Shown here: in pieces, positions 1 through 5,379 of the stretch
Position numbering within the stretch: position 1 is the stretch's first letter
Layout of the letters: every line of letters begins with the position of its first letter
NCBI GenBank assembly: GCA_030728235.1
Contig: JANRAA010000192.1
Location: 1-6,725 of the forward strand
Direction: 5' to 3'
Source: Flavobacteriales bacterium
GTDB taxonomy: Bacteria > Bacteroidota > Bacteroidia > Flavobacteriales_D > Sanyastnellaceae
DNA length: 6,725 nucleotides
The notes under the pieces: generated by a model
The model's input: only the letters and a program-made list of their open reading frames with translations
The model's database searches: none
Told to the model about the DNA's origin: nothing
Program-made: the position numbers and the translations under genes

Positions 1-519
1 CAAAAGGGCTTTCGCCTCTTCATCTGTGTTGGCTGTAGTCACAATAGTGATGTCCATTCCGTTGATGTTTTTTACTTTATCAATATCGATCTCAGGGAAG
101 ATGATTTGTTCCTTGATTCCAAATGTGAAGTTCCCACGTCCGTCGAAGCCAGAAACCTTTACACCGCGGAAATCGCGAGTACGAGGCAAAGAAGCTGAGA
201 TCAGACGATCTAGGAATTCATACATTCTCTCGCTGCGTAGAGTTACGCGACAACCGATCGGCATTCCCTTACGGAGTTTGAAGTTCGATACGTCTTTGGT
301 AGACAAAGTTGCGATTGCTTTTTGACCAGCAATATTGCTCATCTCAACAATGGCGTTATCGACCAATTTCTTATCACCAACTGCACGACCAATACCTTGG
401 TTCAAGCAAATTTTAGTGATTTTCGGCACCTGCATAGGTGACTTGTACTCGAACTGTTTTTTCAATTCAGGGACAATCTTGTCTGAGTACACTTTCTGAA
501 GACGTGGTGTATAGTTCAT
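1..519 (-). CDS. rplE: 50S ribosomal protein L5 (3' end cut off by window edge)
   Basis: L5 binds 5S rRNA and helps form the central protuberance of the large subunit, contacting P-site tRNA and the S13 bridge. The 173 visible codons are open from ATG to the window edge with no stop. Family hallmarks are the N-terminal NYTPRLQKVY, LNQGIGRAVGDKK near residues 40-52, the basic SNFKLRKGMPIG segment, MYEFLDRL, RDFRGV, SGFDGRGNFTFG, IIFPEIDID and the closing NGMDITIVTTA. Bacterial L5 is usually about 180-186 residues, so only the last ten or so residues should be missing. The start is fixed by homology and by overlap with the rplX stop in TGATG (521-517). A GAGGAG sequence lies 8 bases upstream, unusually strong for this cluster. 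In the usual gene order rpsN and rpsH would follow outside the window. Confidence 0.97.
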   Translation of the reverse strand, partial: MNYTPRLQKVYSDKIVPELKKQFEYKSPMQVPKITKICLNQGIGRAVGDKKLVDNAIVEMSNIAGQKAIATLSTKDVSNFKLRKGMPIGCRVTLRSERMYEFLDRLISASLPRTRDFRGVKVSGFDGRGNFTFGIKEQIIFPEIDIDKVKNINGMDITIVTTANTDEEAKALL

Positions 520-521
520 CA
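517..521 (-). other. Stop/start overlap TGATG (rplX-rplE)
   Basis: The rplX stop TGA and the rplE start ATG share one A. This is the only overlapping junction and the only TGA stop in the window; the other 13 stops are TAA. Such overlaps commonly allow a terminating ribosome to re-initiate on the next gene, which suggests translational coupling of L24 and L5. The coupling itself is inferred. Confidence 0.8.
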
Positions 522-839
522 CTTGATCTCCTCATTTGATTTCTTAGAGAAACGTACAAGCTTGTTATTGTCACCGCGACGGCGTCCAATGCGAGTAGCA
601 TTCCCTTGATTGTCAATTACCATTACATTCGAGATGTGAATTGCAGCTTCTTGTTGCATCACACCACCTTGTGGATTCGTTGCGCTAGGCTTCACGTGTT
701 TTGTAACGATGTTCACACCCTCTACAATCACGCGATCTTTGTCGCGAAGAACCTGGAGAACAGAACCTTCTTTGCCCTTGTTCTCTCCTGAGATCACTTT
801 CACCTGATCTCCTTTTTTTACCTTAAGACGCTTGTCCAT
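519..839 (-). CDS. rplX: 50S ribosomal protein L24
   Basis: L24 is an early assembly initiator of the 50S subunit that binds the 5' domain of 23S rRNA and sits near the tunnel exit. The 106-residue product is close to the 104 of E. coli. The KOW motif occupies about residues 6-32, including KKGDQVKVISGENKGKEG. It is followed by the typical VIVEGVNIVTKHVKP, a GGVMQQEAAIHISNV block and a basic C-terminal part with RIGRRR and KLVRF. The ATG lies 10 bases after the rplN stop, with AGCAGAAACC before it and no Shine-Dalgarno. The start fits the family N-terminus. It ends in TGA, overlapping rplE by one base. Nothing in the protein looks abnormal. Confidence 0.98.
   Translation of the reverse strand: MDKRLKVKKGDQVKVISGENKGKEGSVLQVLRDKDRVIVEGVNIVTKHVKPSATNPQGGVMQQEAAIHISNVMVIDNQGNATRIGRRRGDNNKLVRFSKKSNEEIK
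528..533 (-). promoter_or_regulatory. Consensus Shine-Dalgarno for rplE
   Basis: The minus strand reads GAGGAG 8 bases before the rplE ATG. It lies inside the last codons of rplX, where GAG GAG encodes the two glutamates of its EEIK end. It is the only near-perfect Shine-Dalgarno match among the 14 starts visible here; most genes have none. It may be a real ribosome-recruiting site or only a by-product of two conserved Glu codons. Confidence 0.55.
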
Positions 840-845
840 GGTTTC

Positions 846-867
846 TGCTTTAAAGCACCTCAGGTGC
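846..867 (-). repeat. Two overlapping palindromes at the rplN-rplX junction
   Basis: Positions 846-857 form a perfect 12-base palindrome, TGCTTTAAAGCA. Positions 855-867 form a 13-base palindrome with a 6-base arm, GCACCTGAGGTGC on the minus strand. They share GCA at 855-857, so the two RNA hairpins could not form together. They cover the last five codons and stop of rplN. No long U-run follows, so a terminator is unlikely. Each palindrome alone could arise by chance in a window this size; the close overlap is what is notable. Confidence 0.4.
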
Positions 868-1218
868 CAATGAAACGATCTTCATAAAGTCTCTCTCACG
901 CAATTCTCTCGCAACTGGGCCAAAGATACGCGTTCCACGCATTTCACCGGCTTGGTTTAAAAGCACTATTGCGTTATCATCAAAACGGATATAACTTCCA
1001 TCAGGACGACGAACTTCTTTTTTGGTGCGAACGACAACTGCCTTCGATACCTGCCCTTTCTTTACGTTACCAGAAGGGGATGCATCTTTAACAGTGACAA
1101 CTATTTTGTCACCAATGCTGGCATAACGACGGCCTGTGCCACCCAGGACGCGGATGCAAAGTGCTTCTTTGGCACCACTGTTATCCGCCACTTTTAACCG
1201 GCTTTCTTGCTGTATCAT
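850..1218 (-). CDS. rplN: 50S ribosomal protein L14
   Basis: L14 binds 23S rRNA at the subunit interface beside L19 and takes part in intersubunit bridges. It is also the docking site of the silencing factor RsfS, which blocks subunit joining. The 122 residues match the usual 122-123. Visible signatures are MIQQESRLKVADNSGAKE at the N-terminus, GGTGRRYASIGDKIVVTVK, the R-T-K-K-E-V-R-R-P-D-G segment and the C-terminal GTRIFGPVARELR...FMKIVSLAPEVL. Thr96, Arg97 and Lys113 align with the E. coli T97, R98 and K114 implicated in RsfS binding. In E. coli this is the first gene of the spc operon. Here it starts only 26 bases after rpsQ, with no Shine-Dalgarno, so it is probably on the same transcript as the S10 genes. 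Confidence 0.99.
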   Translation of the reverse strand: MIQQESRLKVADNSGAKEALCIRVLGGTGRRYASIGDKIVVTVKDASPSGNVKKGQVSKAVVVRTKKEVRRPDGSYIRFDDNAIVLLNQAGEMRGTRIFGPVARELRERDFMKIVSLAPEVL

Positions 1219-1244
1219 TACTAATTCTTATTACGGATACCAGA
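1219..1244 (-). other. rpsQ-rplN intergenic gap (S10/spc boundary)
   Basis: At 26 bases this is the longest spacer in the window, at the position where E. coli has a separate spc promoter. The minus strand is A/T-rich and holds TAATAAG and TTAGTA just before the rplN ATG. I see no Shine-Dalgarno, no hairpin plus U-run, and no room for a complete promoter outside rpsQ. It supports S10-spc read-through. Confidence 0.6.
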
Positions 1245-1499
1245 TTATTTCGCTCTTTCAACAATCTCGACCAATCTCCAACACTTGTTTTTGCTCAGAG
1301 GTCTGGTTTCCATGATCTTTACTGTATCTCCAATATTGCACTCCTGTTTTTCATCATGTGCAATAAACTTGTTCGTCTGCTTGACGAATTTTCCGTACTT
1401 CTCGTGTTTCATTTTACGTTCAACCGATACGACAATTGACTTGTCCATCTTGTTGCTCGTAACAACACCTATACGTTCTTTTCTCAGATTGCGTTCCAT
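1245..1499 (-). CDS. rpsQ: 30S ribosomal protein S17
   Basis: S17 is a primary 16S rRNA-binding protein of OB-fold type that organises the 5' domain of the 30S subunit. The 84-residue product equals the usual bacterial length. It opens with MERNLRKERIGVVTSNKMDKS, continues with the VERKMKHEKYGKFVKQTNKF strand-loop region and the HDE segment near residues 48-50, and ends with the family signature GDTVKIMETRPLSKNKCWRLVEIVE (residues 58-81). The ATG follows the rpmC stop after 12 bases. It has one of the few Shine-Dalgarno-like sequences here, AGGA with 6 bases spacing. It is the last gene of the S10 operon in E. coli order; here the spc genes follow directly. Confidence 0.98.
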   Translation of the reverse strand: MERNLRKERIGVVTSNKMDKSIVVSVERKMKHEKYGKFVKQTNKFIAHDEKQECNIGDTVKIMETRPLSKNKCWRLVEIVERAK

Positions 1500-1505
1500 A
1501 CCAAT

Positions 1506-1509
1506 TCCT
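1506..1509 (-). promoter_or_regulatory. Short Shine-Dalgarno-like AGGA before rpsQ
   Basis: AGGA on the minus strand lies 6 bases before the rpsQ ATG, within the 12-base spacer after the rpmC TAA. Position and spacing suit ribosome binding. A 4-base match can easily be chance, and neighbouring genes do without one. Confidence 0.4.
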
Positions 1510-1511
1510 GA

Positions 1512-1706
1512 TTAGGCCTTCTTATTACGTCCATTTTGCTCAGTCAGTAACCGCGCAACGTTTCTGCGTTTCTCTTTCAACACGTTTGGATTTTCCAATC
1601 CAGCGATCGTGTGGTTAAAACGCATTTTGCTCAATTCTTGGCGGGCCTCACTGAGGCGCTCCAGAAGGTCGGTATCCGACATCTGTTTGATCTCTTCCAT
1701 TTTCAT
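1512..1706 (-). CDS. rpmC: 50S ribosomal protein L29
   Basis: L29 is a small helical hairpin protein beside L23 at the polypeptide tunnel exit, part of the platform used by trigger factor and the signal recognition particle. The 64 residues are the normal size. The pattern EIKQMSDTDLLERL, then a heptad-like ELSKMRFNHTIAGLENP and RRNVARLLTEQ matches the family, including the conserved R-F, N-P and A-R-x-x-T residues. A second ATG two codons in gives a possible start at 1700. The upstream one at 1706 is preferred because MKxxEIK is the usual family N-terminus, and it leaves an 11-base gap after rplP. The C-terminal NGRNKKA is a short basic tail. Confidence 0.96.
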   Translation of the reverse strand: MKMEEIKQMSDTDLLERLSEARQELSKMRFNHTIAGLENPNVLKEKRRNVARLLTEQNGRNKKA

Positions 1707-1714
1707 CGTCCAGC

Positions 1715-1720
1715 TTATTA
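1715..1720 (-). other. Tandem in-frame stop codons TAATAA ending rplP
   Basis: The rplP stop TAA is followed at once by a second in-frame TAA. Tandem stops act as a backup against read-through in highly expressed genes. The other junctions lack this, so it may be fortuitous. Confidence 0.7.
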
Positions 1721-2137
1721 TTCTGTGTAGTCCGGGCGGACAATAAATTTCGTACGAACTGGAAGCTTTTGAGCTGCCAATCGAAGGGCTTCTTGAGCAA
1801 CTGCCAAAGGCACACCTTCTATTTCGAACATGATTCTTCCTGGTCTGATCACGGCCACCCAGTGACTCGGAGCACCTTTACCTTTACCCATACGAACTTC
1901 GGCTGGCTTAGAGGTCATTGGTTTATCAGGGAATATGCGAATCCATACTTTTCCTTCACGTTTCATGTAACGTGTAACCGCAACACGGGCTGACTCAATC
2001 TGGCGTGAAGTAATAAACCCTTCATCCATTGACTTCACCGCAAATGATCCAAATGCGATGGTAGCTCCGCGCTGTGCGATTCCTTTGATTCGCCCCTTTT
2101 GTGTCCTACGGAACTTCGTTCTTTTCGGTTGTAACAT
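1718..2137 (-). CDS. rplP: 50S ribosomal protein L16
   Basis: L16 sits by the A-site tRNA elbow and peptidyl-transferase region and is needed late in 50S assembly. The 139-residue product is close to the typical 136-144. It starts MLQPKRTKFRRTQKGR and has GATIAFGSFAVKS, the IESARVAVTRYMKREGKVWIRIFPDKP block and the glycine/lysine loop VRMGKGKG around residues 81-88. It closes with GVPLAVAQEALRLAAQKLP and TKFIVR. Arg82 aligns with E. coli Arg81, the residue hydroxylated by the oxygenase YcfD/RoxA; whether this organism has that enzyme cannot be seen. The ATG is 19 bases after rpsC with no Shine-Dalgarno. Confidence 0.99.
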   Translation of the reverse strand: MLQPKRTKFRRTQKGRIKGIAQRGATIAFGSFAVKSMDEGFITSRQIESARVAVTRYMKREGKVWIRIFPDKPMTSKPAEVRMGKGKGAPSHWVAVIRPGRIMFEIEGVPLAVAQEALRLAAQKLPVRTKFIVRPDYTE

Positions 2138-2156
2138 CGTACTAACGCTTTAAGAT

Positions 2157-2891
2157 TTATTTGCGACGGCGACGACGCGCTTGGTTTGCGCCACCACCCG
2201 CAGGTGCATTGCCGCCAGCACCACGTGCCTTATCTTTCATTCCAGCAGCAGGACTTAAGTCGCGCTTGCCATATACTTCACCTCTACAGATCCATACTTT
2301 AACACCGATACGACCAAAGGTTGTATGCGCTTCTGACAAAGCATAGTCGATATCAGCACGGAAAGTGTGCAAAGGAACACGTCCATCCTTGAAAGTCTCA
2401 GAACGTGCGATCTCAGCACCATTCAAACGACCGCTCAATGTGATCTTGATTCCTTCAGCTCCCATTCTCATGGTTGCAGCGATACCCATTTTCGTCGCAC
2501 GACGGAAACTGATACGCGCTTCAATCTGACGAGCTACGCTATCTGCTACCAGACGAGCATCCAACTCAGGGCGCTTTATTTCGTAGATGTTGATCTGAAC
2601 TTCCTTTCCAGTAAGTTTCTTCAACTCTTCTTTCAACTTATCAACCTCAGTTCCACCTTTCCCGATGATAACACCTGGACGAGCAGTTTGGATTGTTACA
2701 GTAACAAGCTTCAAAGTACGCTCGATGATAATTCTTGCTACACTCGCCTTACGAAGACGAGACATGAGGTATCTGCGGATTTGATCATCTTCAACGATCT
2801 TATCTGCGTAATGATTGCCTCCATACCAGTTTGAATCCCATCCGCGGATGAAGCCCAAACGATTTCCTATTGGATTACACTTTTGTCCCAT
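2157..2891 (-). CDS. rpsC: 30S ribosomal protein S3
   Basis: S3 lines the mRNA entry channel of the 30S subunit and, with S4 and S5, contributes the ribosomal helicase activity. The 244 residues fall within the family range (about 210-250). The N-terminal GQKCNPIGNRLG is followed by a type II KH domain with GKGG at residues 77-80. The C-terminal domain includes EARISFRRATKMG, SGRLNGAEIAR, GRVPLHTFRADIDY and GVKVWICRGE. Arg130, Arg131 and Lys134 align with the E. coli helicase residues R131, R132 and K135. After about residue 212 comes a low-complexity Gly/Ala tail ending in five arginines and a lysine. Such tails vary between lineages and probably contact rRNA. The start lies 9 bases after rplV. 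Confidence 0.99.
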   Translation of the reverse strand: MGQKCNPIGNRLGFIRGWDSNWYGGNHYADKIVEDDQIRRYLMSRLRKASVARIIIERTLKLVTVTIQTARPGVIIGKGGTEVDKLKEELKKLTGKEVQINIYEIKRPELDARLVADSVARQIEARISFRRATKMGIAATMRMGAEGIKITLSGRLNGAEIARSETFKDGRVPLHTFRADIDYALSEAHTTFGRIGVKVWICRGEVYGKRDLSPAAGMKDKARGAGGNAPAGGGANQARRRRRK

Positions 2892-2900
2892 TGTCTTGTC

Positions 2901-3296
2901 TTATTTGGCGCTATCAACGATGATGGTTACGTGGTTCGAACGTTTGCGGATGCGGTGAGCACGGCCTTGCGGCGCAGGGCGTAAACGCTTCAACATTCGT
3001 CCGCTGTCTACCGAAATCTCACTAACCACAAGGTTAGATTCTTCAGGTCGACCGCCTTCATTTTTAGCTTCCCAATTCGCAATTGCGCTGCGAAGTAATT
3101 TTTCCAAACGGTTAGAAGCATCCTGCTTGCTGAACTTTAAAATGTTCAACGCAAGGAACACATCCTTTCCGCGAATGGTATCGGCTACTAGCCGCATTTT
3201 GCGTGGAGAGGTTGGACAGTTGTTGAGCTTAGCGAACGATTCGTTCTTAAGTTCTTCCTTCCTCTGATCTGCTTTTATTCTTTTCCTGGCACCCAT
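2901..3296 (-). CDS. rplV: 50S ribosomal protein L22 with N-terminal extension
   Basis: L22 binds 23S rRNA and sends a long beta-hairpin into the exit tunnel, forming the constriction with L4. At 131 residues it is about 20 longer than the E. coli protein (110). The extra part is a charged N-terminal segment MGARKRIKADQRKEELKNES before the conserved core at about residue 22. The core shows SPRKMRLVADTIRGK (30-44) and LLRSAIANWEA. The hairpin RMLKRLRPAPQGRAHRIRKR (100-119) is followed by NHVTIIV. The hairpin shows no deletion of the kind linked to macrolide resistance. I recall MGARK-type starts as usual in Bacteroidota L22, so this ATG is kept. It lies 22 bases after rpsS, without a Shine-Dalgarno. 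Confidence 0.98.
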   Translation of the reverse strand: MGARKRIKADQRKEELKNESFAKLNNCPTSPRKMRLVADTIRGKDVFLALNILKFSKQDASNRLEKLLRSAIANWEAKNEGGRPEESNLVVSEISVDSGRMLKRLRPAPQGRAHRIRKRSNHVTIIVDSAK

Positions 3297-3318
3297 GGCG
3301 TACTTAATTAACCAGCGA

Positions 3319-3600
3319 TTAACGTTTTCCTTTATCCTTCTTATTACCGCCGTGTCCGCGGAATGTACGAGTTGGTGAAAACTCCCCCAACTTGTGTCCT
3401 ACCATGTTCTCTGTTACGAAAACTGGAATGAACTGTTTTCCGTTGTGCACAGCGAATGTCAACCCTACAAATTCAGGAGTGATAGTCGAGGCACGTGACC
3501 ACGTCTTAATAACCGACTTCTTGCCGGAAGAATGTGATTCTTCTACTCGTTGTTGCAACTTATAGTGCACGAACGGTGGTTTCTTTAGTGAACGAGACAT
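3319..3600 (-). CDS. rpsS: 30S ribosomal protein S19
   Basis: S19 lies in the head of the 30S subunit, pairs with S13 and contacts the large subunit and A-site tRNA region. The 93 residues match the normal 91-93. Hallmarks run in order: MSRSLKKPPFVH at the start, KTWSRASTITPEFVGLTFAVHNG in the middle (residues 32-54), the F-I-P-V-x-V-T-E-N-M-V-G-H-K-L-G-E-F segment (57-74), and PTRTFRGHG near residue 80. A basic tail KKDKGKR follows. The ATG is 11 bases downstream of the rplB TAA, preceded by GATTAACG with no Shine-Dalgarno. The order rplB-rpsS-rplV is the universal bacterial one. Confidence 0.99.
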   Translation of the reverse strand: MSRSLKKPPFVHYKLQQRVEESHSSGKKSVIKTWSRASTITPEFVGLTFAVHNGKQFIPVFVTENMVGHKLGEFSPTRTFRGHGGNKKDKGKR

Positions 3601-3611
3601 CGTTAATCAGC

Positions 3612-4436
3612 TTATTTCTTACGACGTTCAACAATATACTTACTTGTAGGCTTCTTCTTGCTACGGGTCTTGTAACCTTTAGCTGGAATACCTTTGCGGC
3701 TGCGTGGATGTCCTCCAGACGAGCGTCCTTCACCTCCACCCATTGGGTGATCTACCGGGTTCATAACCACCGCACGTGTACGTGGACGGCGTCCTTTCCA
3801 ACGGCTGCGACCTGCTTTACCAGATACCTGTTGGTTGTGCTCAGAGTTCGAAACCGTACCAATGGTTGCCATACAACTGGTCAACACCATACGGATCTCT
3901 CCTGAAGGCAACTTCACAGTCGCATAGTTCTTATCGCGAGCATTCAATTGTGCGTAAGCACCAGCACTACGTGCCATCGAAGCTCCACGACCTGGATACA
4001 ACTCTATGTTGTGAATCACAGTTCCTAGTGGAATGTCTTTTAAGTAAAGAGCATTTCCTACTTCTGGAGATGCACCAGTCCCACTGTTGATGGTTTGACC
4101 CACTTTCAGTCCTTCCGGAGCGATGATGTAACGCTTCTCGCCATCTTTATACTCAACCAATGCAATGCGAGCAGAGCGGTTTGGATCGTATTCAATAGTC
4201 AAGACTGTCGCAGGAACACCATGCTTGTCTCTTTTGAAGTCTATTATACGGTAACGACGCTTGTGACCACCACCACGGTAGCGCATTGTCATTTTACCTG
4301 TGTTATTACGTCCACCAGACTTGTTGATCGTTTCCAACAAACCTTTGAAAGGCTTGTCTGTTGTGATCTCATCAAACGAGCTTATAACTCGGTGACGTTG
4401 TCCTGGGGTAATTGGTTTAAGCTTACGGAGTGCCAT
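3612..4436 (-). CDS. rplB: 50S ribosomal protein L2
   Basis: L2 is a core 23S rRNA-binding protein essential for subunit association and peptidyl-transferase activity. The 274 residues agree with the usual 273-277. An OB-fold region carries RYRGGGHKRRYR (52-63) and GVPATVLTIEYDPNRSARIAL. An SH3-like domain carries YPGRGASMARSAGAYAQL and the KLPSGEIRMV segment. The C-terminal functional loop reads NPVDHPMGGGEGR around 226-238, with Asp229 and His230 aligning to E. coli D228 and H229, the His linked to peptidyl transfer. Met232 replaces the histidine (H231) found in E. coli. I recall the HPMGGG form as common in Bacteroidota. The ATG is 14 bases after rplW, with AGAGGA at good spacing. Confidence 0.99.
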   Translation of the reverse strand: MALRKLKPITPGQRHRVISSFDEITTDKPFKGLLETINKSGGRNNTGKMTMRYRGGGHKRRYRIIDFKRDKHGVPATVLTIEYDPNRSARIALVEYKDGEKRYIIAPEGLKVGQTINSGTGASPEVGNALYLKDIPLGTVIHNIELYPGRGASMARSAGAYAQLNARDKNYATVKLPSGEIRMVLTSCMATIGTVSNSEHNQQVSGKAGRSRWKGRRPRTRAVVMNPVDHPMGGGEGRSSGGHPRSRKGIPAKGYKTRSKKKPTSKYIVERRKK

Positions 4437-4443
4437 TGCTCAA

Positions 4444-4449
4444 TCCTCT
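4444..4449 (-). promoter_or_regulatory. Shine-Dalgarno-like AGAGGA before rplB
   Basis: AGAGGA on the minus strand lies 7 bases before the rplB ATG, within the 14-base spacer after the rplW TAA. It is one of three Shine-Dalgarno-like sites in the window, in a cluster where most starts lack one. Its placement outside any codon makes it somewhat better evidence than the rplE site. Confidence 0.5.
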
Positions 4450-4450
4450 A

Positions 4451-4744
4451 TTAAATGTTATCATAGAAGTCGATCACATCGCCGTCAACCAGCTGAACAA
4501 TCGCTTTCTTGTATGAATTCGTTCTTCCTTTCACGATGCCTGTCTTGCTAAAACGTGAACGCTTCTTTCCATCAACGTTCAATGTTCTTACATCAGCCAC
4601 TTTAACACCGTAGGCCTTTTCTACCGCCTTCTTGATCTCAACCTTGTTCGCTCCTTTGCTCACAACGAAACCATAACGGTTGTGTTTCTCTGAATCGGAG
4701 GTCATCTTCTCCGTGATCAGGGGTTTGATAAGTACTTCAGTCAT
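4451..4744 (-). CDS. rplW: 50S ribosomal protein L23
   Basis: L23 sits at the rim of the polypeptide exit tunnel and is the docking point for trigger factor and the signal recognition particle. The 97-residue product has the expected size (95-100). It begins MTEVLIKPLITEKMT; Glu12 aligns with E. coli Glu18, the residue that contacts trigger factor. Next come NRYGFVVSKGANKVEIKKAVEKAYGVKVADVRTLN, the basic loop with KKRSRFSKTGIVKGR, and SYKKAIVQLVDGDVIDFYD at the end. The family signature R/K-K-A-x-V-x-L-x-x-G is present. The ATG is 4 bases after the rplD stop. No Shine-Dalgarno is correctly spaced, so coupling to rplD translation is likely. Confidence 0.98.
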   Translation of the reverse strand: MTEVLIKPLITEKMTSDSEKHNRYGFVVSKGANKVEIKKAVEKAYGVKVADVRTLNVDGKKRSRFSKTGIVKGRTNSYKKAIVQLVDGDVIDFYDNI

Positions 4745-4748
4745 AGCC

Positions 4749-5378
4749 TTACTTTTTGAGCATTTCCTGAACTATCTCGTGAGCGTTGTTCACAAAGATC
4801 AAGTTCTTGCAGTTCATGATATCGTAAGTGTTCAAGTCTGAGGCTACACGCACTGTGTGCTTCTTCAGGTTGCGGGCCGAAAGGTACACCTTCTGATCAT
4901 GCGATGGTAAAACAATAAGTGTTTTACTTGTATCCATGCTAAGGTTTTTCAACAACTTCACGTATGAACTCGTTTTCACCGCGTCCATCTGCAAAGCATC
5001 CAACAACATAATGCCGTTTCCTTGAGCTTTGTAAGAGAGTGCCGAACGACGAGCTAAGCGCTTTACCTTCTTGTTCACTTTCAAGTCGTATGCGTGCGGA
5101 CGAGGTCCGAACACTGTACCACCACCTCTGAACAATGGGTTTTTGATGCTACCTGCACGTGCGCCACCAGTTCCCTTCTGACGCTTGATCTTACGAGTAG
5201 AACCCGAAATCTCATTTCGCTCTTTCGATTTGTGAGTACCCTGACGCTGAGCAGCAAGATAACTCTTCACATCGAGGTAGATCGCGTGATCATTTGGCTC
5301 GATGCCAAAAACCTCTGCATCCAACTTTACAGTCTTCGAGGTTTTATTTCCTTCGTTATTATATACCGACAGTTCCAT
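4749..5378 (-). CDS. rplD: 50S ribosomal protein L4
   Basis: L4 binds 23S rRNA domain I and its extended loop reaches the exit tunnel opposite L22. In E. coli it also represses its own operon through the S10 leader RNA. The 209 residues are near the usual 200-210. The tunnel loop runs about residues 44-98: QRQGTHKSK, then RKIKRQKGTGGARAGS, NPLFRGGGTVFGPRPHAY. Lys68 aligns with E. coli Lys63, whose change to Glu gives erythromycin resistance; it is wild type here. The globular part includes VNKKVKRLARRSALS and an NLIFVNNAHEIV-type C-terminus. The ATG follows the rplC stop after one base (TAAGATG), so translation of L3 and L4 is probably coupled. Confidence 0.98.
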   Translation of the reverse strand: MELSVYNNEGNKTSKTVKLDAEVFGIEPNDHAIYLDVKSYLAAQRQGTHKSKERNEISGSTRKIKRQKGTGGARAGSIKNPLFRGGGTVFGPRPHAYDLKVNKKVKRLARRSALSYKAQGNGIMLLDALQMDAVKTSSYVKLLKNLSMDTSKTLIVLPSHDQKVYLSARNLKKHTVRVASDLNTYDIMNCKNLIFVNNAHEIVQEMLKK

Positions 5379-5379
5379 C

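Noticed and set aside
26..325. A 99-codon plus-strand open frame opposite rplE
   Set aside because: It is antisense to a gene with unmistakable L5 sequence. Its translation has no recognisable domain, and it is best explained as a shadow of the L5 codons.
855..867. Hairpin at the rplN stop as a possible intrinsic terminator
   Set aside because: The stem is only five to six base pairs and is followed by UUUAAAGC, not a U-run. Essential genes of the same cluster continue 10 bases later.
921..928. Minus-strand TATCTTTG, resembling the Bacteroidota -7 element TAnnTTTG
   Set aside because: It is inside rplN coding sequence and no TTTG -33 element is seen at the right distance upstream. An isolated 6-position match is expected by chance.
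2367..2834. A 155-codon plus-strand open frame opposite rpsC
   Set aside because: It is the longest antisense frame, but it lies wholly inside rpsC, has Ser/Thr/Leu-rich noise-like composition and has no matching start signal. The S3 reading is certain.
3304..3311. Palindrome TTAATTAA in the rpsS-rplV gap
   Set aside because: It is an 8-base A/T palindrome in an A/T-rich spacer, with no flanking stem to make a hairpin or operator.
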